Shown here piece after piece: positions 8,403 through 18,552 of a DNA stretch of 64,000 bases (the stretch's first letter is position 1; the number at the start of each line of letters is the position of its first letter). The DNA is from Aliivibrio sp. EL58 (GTDB taxonomy: Bacteria; Pseudomonadota; Gammaproteobacteria; Enterobacterales; Vibrionaceae), in NCBI RefSeq assembly GCF_900312675.1, contig NZ_OMPC01000009.1:248001-312000 (forward strand), given 5' to 3'. A program made the position numbers and the translations under genes. The notes under the pieces were generated by a model. The model had not been told where the DNA came from and made no database searches. It saw nothing but the letters and a program-made list of their open reading frames with translations.

Positions 8403-10850
8403 ATGGCCCTGACATTTTTAGCGACATTCATTGCACTTGCTGCATTAAGTTATCATAGACAATCCCTGCGAACCGCAACACTGGTCACCGCAGGTATTCT
8501 AGCGGTTAGTTCAGGGCTAGGTTATGCAGGCCTAATTACTTGGGGTGCCTTCTTAGTCATTGCTGTGCCATTGAATATCCCTTCAATTCGACAATCTATT
8601 TTCAGTAATAAAGCACTCGCTATGTTTAAAGGCGTGATGCCTGAAATGTCGCAAACTGAAAAAGACGCGATTGAAGCCGGTACAGTATGGTGGGAAGCGG
8701 AGTTATTTAAAGGAAATCCAGATTGGAAATTTCTGCATAACATTCCAAAAAATACGTTATCAGCGGAAGAACAAGCCTTTATGGATGGTCCAGTCGCTGA
8801 AGTGTGTCGCATGGTAAACGACTATGAAGTGACGCATGAACTTGCCGATTTACCACCAGAAGTATGGCAATATTTAAAAGACCATAAATTCTTCGCCATG
8901 ATCATTAAGAAAAAATATGGCGGTTTAGAGTTTTCAGCGTATGCACAATCTTCTGTTCTACAAAAACTAACTAGTGTATCAGGTGTTCTTTCTATTACTG
9001 TTGGTGTTCCTAACTCATTGGGCCCTGGCGAACTTCTTCAACACTACGGTACTGAAGAACAAAAAAACCACTACTTACCTCGTCTAGCTGAAGGTAAAGA
9101 GATCCCATGTTTTGCGTTAACAAGCCCAGAAGCCGGTTCAGATGCAGGATCAATTCCTGACTTTGGTATCGTAACTAAAGGGATGTGGCAAGGCGAAGAA
9201 GTGATTGGTATGCGCCTTACATGGAATAAGCGTTACATTACCTTAGCTCCTGTTGCTACCGTTTTAGGCTTAGCGTTTAAATTACAAGATCCTGATGGCT
9301 TACTAGGTGATAAGAAAAACCTAGGTATTACTTGTGCTCTTATCCCTACCGATTTAGAAGGCGTTAAAATTGGCCGTCGTCATTTCCCATTAAATGTGCC
9401 ATTCCAAAATGGTCCAACACAAGGTGACGATCTTTTTGTACCGTTAGATTACATCATTGGTGGGCAAGAAATGGCGGGACACGGCTGGCGTATGTTGGTT
9501 GAATGTCTGTCTGTTGGTCGTGGTATCACTCTACCATCAAATGCAACTGGTGGTGCTAAAATGGCCGCGCTTGCAACTGGTGCTTATGCTCGAATTCGTC
9601 GTCAGTTCAAACTTCCAATTGGTAAAATGGAAGGGATTGAAGAGCCATTAGCACGTATGGCAGGTAATGCTTACATGATGGATGCAGCAAGTGCACTGAC
9701 GGTTGCTGGTATCGTTCAAGGTGAAAAACCATCAGTTATCTCTGCTATCGTGAAATACCACTGTACTCACCGAGCACAACGCATTGCTATTGATGGCATG
9801 GATATCGCTGGTGGTAAAGGCATCTGCTTAGGTAGCTCAAACTTCTTAGCACGTAGTTACCAAGGATCACCGATTGCGATTACCGTGGAAGGGGCAAACA
9901 TACTGACTCGTTCAATGATCATTTATGGTCAAGGGGCTATCCGTTGTCATCCTTATGTTCTTGAAGAGATGGATGCGGCTTATTTAGAAGATAAACAAGC
10001 GTCTCTTGAGAAATTTGATGCCGCCGTCTTTGGTCACATTGGCTTTGGTATCAGTAACTTTGTACGCTCACTATGGTTTGGTTTAACCGATGGCCGTGGT
10101 TCTAAAACGCCATTCAGTGATGAAACAAAACGTTATTACCAACAAGTAAACCGCTACAGTACCAACCTTGCATTGTTATCTGATATTTCAATGGCAGTTC
10201 TAGGTGGTAGCTTAAAACGTCGCGAACGTATGTCAGCTCGCCTTGGTGATATTTTAAGTCAACTTTACTTAACTACATCGGTCCTAAAGCGTTTTGATGA
10301 TGAAGGTCGCCAGAAAGAAGATTTAGCATTAGTGCATTGGAGTGTTCAAGATTCACTACATCAAGCAGAACAAGCGATTGATGGGTTACTAGCAAACTTC
10401 CCAAATCGATTTGTTGCAGGTGCTATGCGCTTTATCCTATTACCAACAGGTCTTCGTCGCCAACGCCCAAGTGATAAACTTGATCATAAACTGGCTCGTA
10501 TCCTTCAAGAGCCATCAGGTGCACGTAGCCGAATTGGTCGTGGATTATTCTTAGAAGCAAGTCGATTTAATCCAGTTGGAAAAATGGAAGAAGCGCTAAT
10601 TGATATCTTAACTGCCGAGCCAATTTATGATCGAGTATGTAAAGAGTCAAAACAACGCTTACCTTTCATGCAATTAGATCGTGTCGCTAAAATAGGGTTA
10701 GAACTAAATATCATCTCTGATAAAGAAGCTCTACTACTTCGCAAAGCAGAGAAGAGCCGCTTAGCAACCATCAGTGTAGAGGACTTTGACCCAAGTGAAC
10801 TTATCGTAAAGCCACAAACTAATAACTTTGAGCACAGTAAAATAGCTTAA
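8403..10850 (+). CDS. fadE: Acyl-CoA dehydrogenase FadE
   Basis: 815 residues, the size of E. coli FadE (814) and about twice ordinary acyl-CoA dehydrogenases. First step of beta-oxidation: FAD-dependent oxidation of acyl-CoA to trans-2-enoyl-CoA. Layout: hydrophobic N-terminus (about 1-75, likely membrane association), acyl-CoA dehydrogenase core from about 100 to 500 (for example [21 protein letters not shown] and [12 protein letters not shown]), then the FadE-specific C-terminal DUF1974 region. Regulated by the FadR box upstream. A strong terminator follows. Divergent from gmhA as in E. coli. Confidence 0.97.
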   Translation: MALTFLATFIALAALSYHRQSLRTATLVTAGILAVSSGLGYAGLITWGAFLVIAVPLNIPSIRQSIFSNKALAMFKGVMPEMSQTEKDAIEAGTVWWEAELFKGNPDWKFLHNIPKNTLSAEEQAFMDGPVAEVCRMVNDYEVTHELADLPPEVWQYLKDHKFFAMIIKKKYGGLEFSAYAQSSVLQKLTSVSGVLSITVGVPNSLGPGELLQHYGTEEQKNHYLPRLAEGKEIPCFALTSPEAGSDAGSIPDFGIVTKGMWQGEEVIGMRLTWNKRYITLAPVATVLGLAFKLQDPDGLLGDKKNLGITCALIPTDLEGVKIGRRHFPLNVPFQNGPTQGDDLFVPLDYIIGGQEMAGHGWRMLVECLSVGRGITLPSNATGGAKMAALATGAYARIRRQFKLPIGKMEGIEEPLARMAGNAYMMDAASALTVAGIVQGEKPSVISAIVKYHCTHRAQRIAIDGMDIAGGKGICLGSSNFLARSYQGSPIAITVEGANILTRSMIIYGQGAIRCHPYVLEEMDAAYLEDKQASLEKFDAAVFGHIGFGISNFVRSLWFGLTDGRGSKTPFSDETKRYYQQVNRYSTNLALLSDISMAVLGGSLKRRERMSARLGDILSQLYLTTSVLKRFDDEGRQKEDLALVHWSVQDSLHQAEQAIDGLLANFPNRFVAGAMRFILLPTGLRRQRPSDKLDHKLARILQEPSGARSRIGRGLFLEASRFNPVGKMEEALIDILTAEPIYDRVCKESKQRLPFMQLDRVAKIGLELNIISDKEALLLRKAEKSRLATISVEDFDPSELIVKPQTNNFEHSKIA

Positions 10851-10870
10851 TATCAATAAAAATAGATAGT

Positions 10871-10902
10871 AAAAGGCCAGAGCAAATGCTCTGGCCTTTT
10901 TT
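10871..10902. terminator. Terminator after fadE
   Basis: 13-bp stem AAAAGGCCAGAGC / GCTCTGGCCTTTT with loop AAAT and T6; symmetrical enough to act on the converging small gene too. Confidence 0.92.
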
Positions 10903-10921
10903 AATTTAGCGATTAGGGAAA

Positions 10922-11101
10922 CTATCTATTTAAGTTTACCACTAACTTTAAGTAAATAATTTCTTCGATGGATAAGTAATCAACGCTGTTATTATCAACA
11001 CCTAGTAAGCCACAACCAATCAACTGGCTTAGTGTTACTTTCTTATTCTTCATCAGTAGATCATTAAACGTTTCTTCTAACGCCAGTCTATACTTATCCA
11101 A
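10922..11101 (-). CDS. Small protein of unknown function (59 aa)
   Basis: I do not recognise this family. The preferred start is TTG at 11101, because an AGGGGG ribosome site lies 7 nt before it; an upstream ATG at 11158 would add 19 hydrophobic residues with no ribosome site. The 59-residue product (begins DKYRLALEETFND, ends KLVVNLNR) looks soluble and mostly helical with one Cys. It ends facing fadE and shares the fadE terminator. It could be a genuine small gene or a decayed remnant; coding status rests on the start signals and the clean frame only. Confidence 0.5.
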   Translation of the reverse strand: MDKYRLALEETFNDLLMKNKKVTLSQLIGCGLLGVDNNSVDYLSIEEIIYLKLVVNLNR

Positions 11102-11219
11102 AATAGTCCCCCTATCAATAATTGACAGGATTATATTTAATAAAAAGATAGAATACAAACTTTATAAAAAAGCAATCGTTATCTATGTAAAAAATGTAAC
11201 AAAATAAATAATTAACAAT

Positions 11220-11244
11220 AAAAACCGCACTTATGCGGCTTTTT
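11220..11244 (-). terminator. Terminator downstream of the TIGR03503-type gene
   Basis: Read on the minus strand: GCCGCA-TAAG-TGCGGT followed by TTTTATTG. Short stable stem with U-tract, 32 nt after the stop codon at 11276. Confidence 0.8.
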
Positions 11245-11262
11245 ATACCAATGTAATTAGAA
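11245..11262. repeat. Solo end of a MITE-like repeat
   Basis: ATACCAATGTAATTAGAAT closely resembles the terminal sequence of the larger repeat at 35313-35474 (ATACCAATGTAACTAATTA on its minus strand). Only one end is found here; probably a remnant. Confidence 0.45.
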
Positions 11263-11275
11263 TGAGAGGCTTACA

Positions 11276-12538
11276 TTAGACTTTAGGTGGCGGTGGCATT
11301 GATAGCTTTTCTGATTTAGGCGATGCTGCTTTTTGTGCTTTAACTGCCTTTATCTTTTTCCAGCCAAAAATCCCCGCAAAAGTAAGAAGGATAATAAGTA
11401 AATTACCAACAGCAATATAAATCCAAAACCATTTACGAGCCTCAGCTCGCTCGATTTCTAATTTTTTCTGCTCTTCAATTTTACGTTGCGCCGCTTCTTC
11501 TTTAATTCTTGCTTCATAAGCCGCTTTTAAATCAATCGGCTCAGTAACACCATAATTATGCTTTCCAAGGTAAAATTGAAGCGGACGATTTGTCGCTAAG
11601 TCCGTTGCATATACCCAGCCAGACCACGTATTTTTGCCTGGTAAATAGCTATTAGGTAAATCAAAATAAAGTTTACTCTCTTCTTTCTCAGCTTGAGATT
11701 GAGTCACTGTTACAGCTTTATTTGGATCAATTTGTTCAATATGAGCGGCAAGTGAGCCCGCTTTAATCAATCCCCCCTCAGTATCAATACTCATCGAATG
11801 ACTGCGATTTTCATTACGAGCCTGAGTAAAACTTGCACGAATAGGCGCAGGATAAACTAATACATCTTGCTCTACTGTTCTAAGAAAAACACCGTTACGA
11901 GATTGAATTCGAACCCAATATTTACCCGGTTTAATGTTTATTGGAAGATTAACGGTAAAAATACCATCGGCAGCAACTTCATCAAGATCTTGACCATCAT
12001 CTTCAAAAGTCCCTAGAACCTCAGCTAAAGGGCGTGCCTCTTTCACTAACTCTTTTTCATTTGCAAGATAAGGTGTAAACGTGACATTCAACTTAATCCG
12101 ATTTAAAAAATCACGCAATACAAGTGGTTTACCGTCTTGTAGCAAGCGAGCGGTAAACTTTAAACTTTCAGATTGGTACAGTTTTTTCGGTAGCGTATCT
12201 ACATTAAGAGTCAAATTAGATAATATTTTTATTTTATTATCTGGAGTGATCTTACCTATCGCTTGCCATGGACCGGGCATAGGGTTTTCAATAGAAATGA
12301 TGTCCATACCACTTTCTTCATACCAAGCAACATGCTCAGGGTGCTCCCACGCATAATACTTAGTGCCATCCGGACGAACGAGCGTTACAGCTTGAGATGC
12401 TTTTTCTCTATAAACTAAAAAAGAAACTTGTTTTATGGTTGGATCAACTCGAAAACGGTTATCCAACCACGACATTTCAGTACTCTTTGCCCAAGAAACC
12501 ATTGGGACAAACAGCACTATCATCAATAACCGCCACAT
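11276..12538 (-). CDS. TIGR03503-type membrane-anchored periplasmic protein
   Basis: 420 residues: signal peptide (about 1-17, ends VSWA), a long periplasmic beta-rich region, a Glu/Lys/Arg coiled-coil stretch near 345-368, one membrane segment near 370-392 (WIYIAVGNLLIILLTFAGIF) and a Lys/Pro-rich cytoplasmic tail ending MPPPPKV. It matches the TIGR03503 family of uncharacterised gammaproteobacterial proteins as I remember it. It lies 9 bp after dnaQ on the same strand, so they may share a transcript, but nothing suggests a replication role. Function unknown; a vWA/CARDB-like sensor or surface-scaffold function is only a guess. Confidence 0.75.
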   Translation of the reverse strand: MWRLLMIVLFVPMVSWAKSTEMSWLDNRFRVDPTIKQVSFLVYREKASQAVTLVRPDGTKYYAWEHPEHVAWYEESGMDIISIENPMPGPWQAIGKITPDNKIKILSNLTLNVDTLPKKLYQSESLKFTARLLQDGKPLVLRDFLNRIKLNVTFTPYLANEKELVKEARPLAEVLGTFEDDGQDLDEVAADGIFTVNLPINIKPGKYWVRIQSRNGVFLRTVEQDVLVYPAPIRASFTQARNENRSHSMSIDTEGGLIKAGSLAAHIEQIDPNKAVTVTQSQAEKEESKLYFDLPNSYLPGKNTWSGWVYATDLATNRPLQFYLGKHNYGVTEPIDLKAAYEARIKEEAAQRKIEEQKKLEIERAEARKWFWIYIAVGNLLIILLTFAGIFGWKKIKAVKAQKAASPKSEKLSMPPPPKV

Positions 12539-12547
12539 ATTACACTC

Positions 12548-13276
12548 CTAACTACGCCACAAACAGGCATCACCAACTATATCCAAACGCTTTTCATGCG
12601 CTTCTATTTCATCGGCCGTTGCACGTAAAACCTTTAATCCTTTTCTTCCTGAATTCAATCTTTTAATGCTTTCTTCAGAAGAATCTGATTGGTTTTCTGC
12701 ATTAAAACTCAAGCTGGTTTGCCCACCGGTCATTAGCAGATAAACATCAGCCAAAATCTCAGCATCGAGTAAAGCGCCGTGAAGTGTTCGGTGTGAGTTG
12801 TCTATTCCGTATCGGTCACAAAGAATATCCAGATTATTACGCTTGCCTGGGAAGATTTTCTTCGCCATGGCCAAGGTATCGGTAATTTTACAATACTGGT
12901 CAGTTGTACCTATCAGCTTGTTTAATTTACTGAACTCATAATCCATAAAGCCGACATCGAAGGGCGCGTTATGAGCGACTAACTCAGCCCCTTTGATGAA
13001 CGCTAAAAACTCATCATGGACGTCTTTATATTCAGGTTTGTCATACAAAAATTCATCGGTAATACCATGTACATCAATCGCTTCAAGATCAATTAATCGA
13101 TCAGGCTTGATATACACATGGAAGTGGTTACCAGTTAACTTTCGGTTGATGATCTCGACCGCACCAATTTCAACAATACGGTGGCCTTCATAGACTGGGC
13201 CGCCAGCAAAGTTCATACCGGTGGTTTCTGTATCGAGAACAATAATTCGATTCGGGGAATTGTCGCTAGTATTCAT
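12548..13276 (-). CDS. dnaQ: DNA polymerase III epsilon subunit (3'-5' proofreading exonuclease)
   Basis: 242 residues, near E. coli DnaQ (243). DEDDh exonuclease: Exo I motif DTETTG (D15, E17), Exo II HNAPFDVGF, and Exo III HGALLDAEILADVYL. Forms the core polymerase with the alpha subunit encoded at 21861-25340. The C-terminal segment after about residue 190 is the alpha-binding tail. Divergent from rnhA with a gap of about 50 bp, the classical dnaQ/rnhA arrangement. Confidence 0.97.
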   Translation of the reverse strand: MNTSDNSPNRIIVLDTETTGMNFAGGPVYEGHRIVEIGAVEIINRKLTGNHFHVYIKPDRLIDLEAIDVHGITDEFLYDKPEYKDVHDEFLAFIKGAELVAHNAPFDVGFMDYEFSKLNKLIGTTDQYCKITDTLAMAKKIFPGKRNNLDILCDRYGIDNSHRTLHGALLDAEILADVYLLMTGGQTSLSFNAENQSDSSEESIKRLNSGRKGLKVLRATADEIEAHEKRLDIVGDACLWRS

Positions 13277-13328
13277 AGGCTCATTTGTGTCAGACTATTT
13301 CTAAATTCTTCTAATGATAACAGAGATA

Positions 13329-13787
13329 ATGAAGCAGGTTGAAATTTTCACAGATGGTTCTTGCTTAGGCAATCCAGGTCCTGGTGGTTACGGTATTGTG
13401 ATGCGCTATAAAGGCACAGAAAAAACCTTTGCCGAAGGGTTTAATCAAACCACCAATAATCGCATGGAAATGTTAGCGGCCGTAATTGCTCTACGTAATT
13501 TAAAAGAGCCATGCTCTGTAATATTAACGACAGACAGCCAATACGTTCGTCAAGGGATCACCCAATGGATCCATGGGTGGAAAAAACGCGGTTGGATAAA
13601 AGCAGATAAAAAACCAGTAGTTAATGCTGATCTTTGGAAACAATTAGACGCAGAAGCAGAACGACACACGATTGACTGGCGCTGGGTTAAAGGTCATGCC
13701 GGCCATCGTGAAAATGAAATGTGTGATGACCTAGCAAGAACAGCAGCTGAAAATCCGACTCAAGATGATGCGGGTTATCCGGGTTAA
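13329..13787 (+). CDS. rnhA: Ribonuclease HI
   Basis: 152 residues when started at the ATG at 13329 ([20 protein letters not shown]), which has a GAGA site just upstream and matches the E. coli N-terminus; an in-frame ATG at 13314 adds five residues but has no ribosome site. Degrades RNA in RNA:DNA hybrids. Active-site acids are visible as D9 (FTDGS), the Glu of NNRMEM, the Asp of TTDSQY and the Asp of MCDDLA. Overlaps the stop of the convergent methyltransferase gene by 4 bp. Confidence 0.96.
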   Translation: MKQVEIFTDGSCLGNPGPGGYGIVMRYKGTEKTFAEGFNQTTNNRMEMLAAVIALRNLKEPCSVILTTDSQYVRQGITQWIHGWKKRGWIKADKKPVVNADLWKQLDAEAERHTIDWRWVKGHAGHRENEMCDDLARTAAENPTQDDAGYPG

Positions 13788-14527
13788 TCTGATTTAACCT
13801 TACTTTGACGTGTTTGAGCGACTGAAATAGGAGCCAATTTCGGCTTCTTTTTCCAAGCAGATTTAATCGGTCTCAATGGGTAAGTACGTTTTCTTGCTAC
13901 GATAAAATAGATACCGCTGATTGGCTTAACAGAATCTCCACCTAAGTTTTCAAACCACGTCCATATTGTGCGATAGCGAGTCAAAGGCGCTAAAGCAAAA
14001 CAGTCGCTATACACTACCTCAAAATTTAATACGCTAAGCCAATCTTTAATTCGGTGAGGGGTAAACATACGCCCACTCCACGGTAAATTATTTTTTCGCC
14101 AAGGGAATAAACTCGCAATACCTATGGCACTCATAGGATTAAAGCCCGTTAAAATAATATAGCCGTCATTAATTAAAACTCGATCGACTTCCCTTAATAA
14201 CTGGTGTGGATCAGATGAATAATCAAGCTGATGAGCAAGCACACACGCATCAATACTTTTTTCTAAAAAAGGCAATTGAGGGAGCTCAGAACTAATATTC
14301 TTTAATGAATTTTTGTTATCTAGGTTAACTTGGTGTTTAATATTACAAAAGCGACTATCAAGCTCAGCACTTAACCCACCAATTTTAAGCATGTGGTAAC
14401 CAAACAGTTTAGGGCACCATTCATCAAGACGAGACTGAATTAGCTCACCGATCCACTCACCGTGAGGGATGTCTGACCATGAATGCGGCCTTTCAATTTT
14501 TTTATCAAGCAGTGCTGGCTTAATCAA
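13784..14527 (-). CDS. Class I SAM-dependent methyltransferase, YafS-like
   Basis: 247 residues. A Methyltransf_11-like core lies around residues 45-140, including the motif [25 protein letters not shown] and the following [12 protein letters not shown] strand. It occupies the same position as E. coli yafS, between gloB and rnhA, so it is probably the orthologue; the methyl acceptor is unknown. Divergent from gloB (48 bp between starts), convergent with rnhA. The first 45 residues and the basic Pro/Lys-rich C-terminus are less conserved in character. Confidence 0.85.
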   Translation of the reverse strand: MIKPALLDKKIERPHSWSDIPHGEWIGELIQSRLDEWCPKLFGYHMLKIGGLSAELDSRFCNIKHQVNLDNKNSLKNISSELPQLPFLEKSIDACVLAHQLDYSSDPHQLLREVDRVLINDGYIILTGFNPMSAIGIASLFPWRKNNLPWSGRMFTPHRIKDWLSVLNFEVVYSDCFALAPLTRYRTIWTWFENLGGDSVKPISGIYFIVARKRTYPLRPIKSAWKKKPKLAPISVAQTRQSKVKSD

Positions 14528-14575
14528 TATCGTTACCTATAACTATTTATGATACAAAATTTGGAGATAAGGTTA

Positions 14576-15334
14576 ATGCTATCAATAAAAAGCATACCTG
14601 CATTTAATGATAATTACATTTGGCTAATTCACAACACTGATAATCATTGTGTTGTGGTTGACCCAGGAGATGCAGCCCCAGTATTAGCATGTATTAAAGC
14701 ACATAATTTTATTTTAGATGCTATTTTGATTACTCACCACCACCACGATCATATTGGCGGTGTTCCTGAACTCGTACGTCAGTTTCCTAATATTAATGTG
14801 GTTGGCCCAGAAAATGAACCGATTCCAACCTTAACTCATCCTGTTCGTGACGGTGACTTCGTTGAAATATTTGACGAAAAGTTCATGGTACTTGGTGTTG
14901 AAGGTCACACCAATGGCCATATTGCTTATGTCGGCGATGAAAAACTTTTTTGTGGAGATACCCTATTTTCTGCTGGTTGTGGTCGTTTATTTGAAGGCAC
15001 CGCAGAACAGATGTTTCATTCCCTACAAAAATTAGCGGCACTACCCGATGAGACAGAAGTGTACTGTGCTCATGAATATACCGCTTCAAACTTAGCATTT
15101 GCTCTCACTGTTGAGCCTGATAATGACTATTTACAGCAATACCGAGAAAAAGTTCTTAAGCTTCGCGCTAATGGTAAATCAACAATTCCATCAACAATGC
15201 AACGTGAAAAACTAATCAACCCATTTTTAAGAACCAATGAAGCCAGTGTGAAACAGGCTGTTGCAGGTAAGGTACTTAACAATACAGAAGTTGAGACCTT
15301 TGCCGCATTAAGAAGATGGAAAGATGAGTTTTAA
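14576..15334 (+). CDS. gloB: Hydroxyacylglutathione hydrolase (glyoxalase II)
   Basis: 252 residues from the ATG at 14576, which has GGAGATAAGG upstream and gives [16 protein letters not shown], as in E. coli GloB (251 aa). Metallo-beta-lactamase fold with metal-binding THHHHDH (H54-H59), GHTNGHIAY, and [13 protein letters not shown]; the C-terminal HAGH domain ends RRWKDEF. Hydrolyses S-lactoylglutathione to D-lactate and glutathione in methylglyoxal detoxification. Upstream of mltD as in E. coli, separated by an imperfect inverted repeat. Confidence 0.97.
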   Translation: MLSIKSIPAFNDNYIWLIHNTDNHCVVVDPGDAAPVLACIKAHNFILDAILITHHHHDHIGGVPELVRQFPNINVVGPENEPIPTLTHPVRDGDFVEIFDEKFMVLGVEGHTNGHIAYVGDEKLFCGDTLFSAGCGRLFEGTAEQMFHSLQKLAALPDETEVYCAHEYTASNLAFALTVEPDNDYLQQYREKVLKLRANGKSTIPSTMQREKLINPFLRTNEASVKQAVAGKVLNNTEVETFAALRRWKDEF

Positions 15335-15395
15335 GTAGGAAACTTGTCTGAAGTGTGGTTGCAACGTATTATCCGTGTCCAAATAAAAAATATGA

Positions 15396-15424
15396 ATGCC
15401 AATATCATCAATTGATGTTGGCAT
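15396..15424. repeat. Imperfect inverted repeat between gloB and mltD
   Basis: ATGCCAA...TTGGCAT outer arms with a CATCAATTGATG inner palindrome. No T-run, so a terminator role is doubtful; it may be a leader hairpin of mltD. Confidence 0.5.
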
Positions 15425-15447
15425 AAGCACACTGAAGGCACTACACA

Positions 15448-17013
15448 ATGAAATTTAAACTCCATTGGATTGGATTAGCATTACTCGCTGGCTGTCAAAC
15501 AGCTCCCCCACCTGAAGAGAGTCCATCTGACAATAATTCAGGGAATTCATCAGCAGTAGTTGCCCCTTCAAAAACGGATACCACTCCTGCTAAAGTAGCC
15601 CCAGTTGAAAAACCAGCACCAACCCCTCAAGAGCAGGAAGATGTTTGGCAACGAATCGCTATGCAATTGGATATGCCAATTCCTGATCATGAATCGGTTG
15701 ATTACTACCGTAACTGGTACATCAAGCATCCAAGTCATTTGCGTACAGTGGCAAAGCGTGCAAAACCTTTTCTATACATGATTACGGTTGAAATCGAAAA
15801 GCGCGGTTTACCAATGGAACTCGTTCTACTTCCAATTGTAGAAAGTGCGTTTGACCCATTTGCTTACTCTCATGGCAGTGCTGCTGGTTTATGGCAATTT
15901 GTTCCGGGTACTGCCGATCGTTTTAAATTAGAACGCAACTGGTGGTATGACGGTCGACGTGATGTTCCTGCAGCAACAAACGCGGCATTAGATTATATGG
16001 AATATTTTGACCGCCGTTTTGATGGTAACTGGCAGCATTCAATTGCCTCGTACAACAGTGGCGCAGGTCGAGTATCTCGCTCAATCACAAAGAACAAAAA
16101 ACTAGGTAAACCAACTGACTTTTTCTCATTAGATTTACCAAAAGAAACCAGCGGTTATGTACCGAAGTTACTGGCTTTGGCTGATGTAATTAAAAACCAT
16201 GAAAAATATGGTGTTGAACTACCGCCAATTGCAAATAAACCAGTATTAGAAATGGTTAACCCAGCACAACAACTCGATCTTGCTATCGCGGCTGAGTTTG
16301 CAGGAATCACCATTACAGAGCTACAAGGCTATAACCCAGCTTATAATCAATGGGCAACCTCTCCTGATGGCCCGTATCATTTACTTTTACCAATTGAGCA
16401 CGTCGCGCAATTTAAGGAAAATTTAAAGAAAAATGGCGATAAAACCATGAAAGTTGTACGTTACAAAGTACAACCAGGTGACACCATTAGCCAGTTAGCA
16501 GTAAAACATAACACAACATCAAACATCATCGAACAAACCAATGATTTAAATGGTTCGAGTATTCGTGTCGGGCAATATCTATTAATCCCTACCGCTTCTC
16601 AAGGCAACAAAACGTACGCACTAAGTGCACCGCAACGCTTAAAGAAAACACAAGAAAAAGCGAAGGGTAAATATAAGCTGAGCCATAAAGTAAAAGATGG
16701 CGAAAGTTTGTGGAGTATCGCGCGAGATAACTCTATTTCATACCGTGATTTAGCTAAATGGAATGGCATGGCACCAAAAGATTCTTTACGTGTTGGTCAA
16801 AACTTAGTGATTTGGAAAAACAGCTCCGATGGCGCAATCATCCGAACTGTACATTATCAAATCAGACAAGGTGACAACCTAAGCTCTATCGCACAGAAAT
16901 TCAGTGTCTCTGTGACAGATATTATGAAATGGAATAACATCGAACGTGGCTCTTATATTAAGCCAGGACAAAAATTAAAACTTTACGTTGATGTTACTAA
17001 GGTAAACGTATGA
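15448..17013 (+). CDS. mltD: Membrane-bound lytic murein transglycosylase D
   Basis: 521 residues. Lipoprotein signal with lipobox LLAGC (C16), a Pro/Ser-rich linker to about 65, then a family 1 transglycosylase (SLT) domain with catalytic Glu E132 in VESAFDPFAYS and the GLWQFVPGTA and YNSGAGRV motifs. Three LysM peptidoglycan-binding modules follow, starting near residues 343, 410 and 470 (VQPGDTISQLA, VKDGESLWSIA and IRQGDNLSSIA). Cleaves glycan strands to 1,6-anhydro-muropeptides in the periplasm. Overlaps the next gene by ATGA. Confidence 0.96.
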   Translation: MKFKLHWIGLALLAGCQTAPPPEESPSDNNSGNSSAVVAPSKTDTTPAKVAPVEKPAPTPQEQEDVWQRIAMQLDMPIPDHESVDYYRNWYIKHPSHLRTVAKRAKPFLYMITVEIEKRGLPMELVLLPIVESAFDPFAYSHGSAAGLWQFVPGTADRFKLERNWWYDGRRDVPAATNAALDYMEYFDRRFDGNWQHSIASYNSGAGRVSRSITKNKKLGKPTDFFSLDLPKETSGYVPKLLALADVIKNHEKYGVELPPIANKPVLEMVNPAQQLDLAIAAEFAGITITELQGYNPAYNQWATSPDGPYHLLLPIEHVAQFKENLKKNGDKTMKVVRYKVQPGDTISQLAVKHNTTSNIIEQTNDLNGSSIRVGQYLLIPTASQGNKTYALSAPQRLKKTQEKAKGKYKLSHKVKDGESLWSIARDNSISYRDLAKWNGMAPKDSLRVGQNLVIWKNSSDGAIIRTVHYQIRQGDNLSSIAQKFSVSVTDIMKWNNIERGSYIKPGQKLKLYVDVTKVNV

Positions 17014-17702
17014 CACCTTCTTCAAATCCATTAATTTTATTGGTCGATATTTTCCGCTCTCCAGCCGATTGCTTTGCTGCATTATATGAACGTGGAAAAT
17101 GGGCTTGGCTACCTTATGTTTTATTGATCTTCGCACCATTCATGTTTTGGGGAACCTATTTTGACCTCGTCAATTTTGAATGGGTTACCACTAACTTAAC
17201 CGCACAAATCGAAAGCATTGGCGGACAAGTTCAAGGCGAATGGCTAACCAAAGAAATTTTATTAGCCGGTGAAGTGATTAATGATGTGATGGGCCGAACG
17301 GCAACTATTTTATTATTAGCACTATGGTTTAAGCTTGCAACCAAACAGAGCCAATATCAGCACGGTTACTTCAAATGGGTTGCAGCCAGCACTATCGTGA
17401 TGTTCCCTGCGTTAATTGGCGATATTGCAAGTTATGCTAGCCTGCTACTTAATCATGCTAACATCATGCCTTACGCTGCCGATTTAAACAGCTTAAATGG
17501 GTTAATAAAGCTACCAATGACTGATCATTGGTCAGCTTATGCGAGCTCTTTCCCACTGCTTATGCCTTGGTATATCGCTTTAAGTTATGCCGCATTAGGT
17601 GCATGGACAGACTTAGAGCGTTCAAAAGCGCTTATCATAGCAATCCTTCCTTGGGTTACTTGCTTTACTCTTTGGGGCTTTGTTACTGCTTTTTCAGGCT
17701 AA
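17010..17702 (+). CDS. Yip1-family polytopic membrane protein
   Basis: 230 residues with about five hydrophobic segments spread through the chain (for example 28-48, 93-107, 122-146 and 205-228). It resembles bacterial Yip1-domain proteins, whose function is not established. Its ATG overlaps the mltD stop (ATGA), so it is translationally coupled to mltD; a role with the cell wall enzyme is only inference. Its 3' end overlaps the convergent phosphatase gene by 20 bp. Confidence 0.8.
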   Translation: MTPSSNPLILLVDIFRSPADCFAALYERGKWAWLPYVLLIFAPFMFWGTYFDLVNFEWVTTNLTAQIESIGGQVQGEWLTKEILLAGEVINDVMGRTATILLLALWFKLATKQSQYQHGYFKWVAASTIVMFPALIGDIASYASLLLNHANIMPYAADLNSLNGLIKLPMTDHWSAYASSFPLLMPWYIALSYAALGAWTDLERSKALIIAILPWVTCFTLWGFVTAFSG

Positions 17703-18549
17703 AACTTACCAGTAGTGGATTATGATCAGAAGCGTTACTCTTTATTGAGTGCGCTTCTTTTATTTCTAAGCCACGATAAAAAATATGATCCAAAGGCAAC
17801 CCAGTAATAAAGCGCATTCTTTCATCTGGTGTAAATACCACTTCTTGTAAGTCCAGCGACTGCACTTGTTTTGTTAATTCAGTTAAGCGAGCATCACTCC
17901 AAGAATTAAAATCTCCAGCGACAATTAAAGAACCTTTATGTCCTTTCACTTCTTTAGAAAGTCCTTCAATTTGATTTTTATAATCTTCGGTTCCTAACGT
18001 AAAGTTAATCGCGTGAATATTGATTACCATCAGTTCTTCACCATTTGATAGCCGATATTCAGACAGCAACGCCGATTTAGGTAAACGAAGCCAAGGCTCT
18101 ATGGCGGTATGCGCACACACTTTGGTCGCTGGCACTTTTGCTAACGTTAATACCCCTGCGCTGGTATCAAAAATATCAAACGCTCGTACTAGCTCTGCTG
18201 AATACGATTTATCAATAACAAATTGCTTTAGTTCCGGCAGTAAACTGGCTTCTTGTAATAACACCAAGTCTGATTGAACTGATAATTTATTTAGTGCTGT
18301 TTTCCAATTATCTTCTTGCTGTTTATAAATATTCCACACCAATACATTCAATTGACCATCACGATCAATTGGGGCAGAAACATCAAACTGAGCGCAGCCT
18401 GATTTATATTGAAGAGGTGTTTGTGATGAGGTATTAGAAAGCTCTATAAACTCAGGCTCTACTGGCACTGTGAAAATAATAGACTTTGCTGCTAATGTTA
18501 AACCAACAACAACTGCCGCACATGATAATAAGAGTGTTTTCTTTTTCAT
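17683..18549 (-). CDS. Endonuclease/exonuclease/phosphatase family protein, YafD-like, exported or membrane-anchored
   Basis: 288 residues from the ATG at 18549 (MKKKTLLLSCAAVVVG). A hydrophobic N-terminal segment of about 20 residues is followed by an EEP (DNase I-like) domain: VLVWNIYKQ, LLQEASLL, IVAGDFNSWSD and the final ASDHNPLLVSF. The catalytic Asn, Glu, Asp and His positions are present. Substrate unknown; family members hydrolyse nucleic acids or phospholipids. No good ribosome site precedes the ATG; the leader contains the glnB terminator hairpin. Convergent overlap of 20 bp with the Yip1 gene. Confidence 0.82.
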   Translation of the reverse strand: MKKKTLLLSCAAVVVGLTLAAKSIIFTVPVEPEFIELSNTSSQTPLQYKSGCAQFDVSAPIDRDGQLNVLVWNIYKQQEDNWKTALNKLSVQSDLVLLQEASLLPELKQFVIDKSYSAELVRAFDIFDTSAGVLTLAKVPATKVCAHTAIEPWLRLPKSALLSEYRLSNGEELMVINIHAINFTLGTEDYKNQIEGLSKEVKGHKGSLIVAGDFNSWSDARLTELTKQVQSLDLQEVVFTPDERMRFITGLPLDHIFYRGLEIKEAHSIKSNASDHNPLLVSFSLKKQ

Positions 18550-18552
18550 AAA

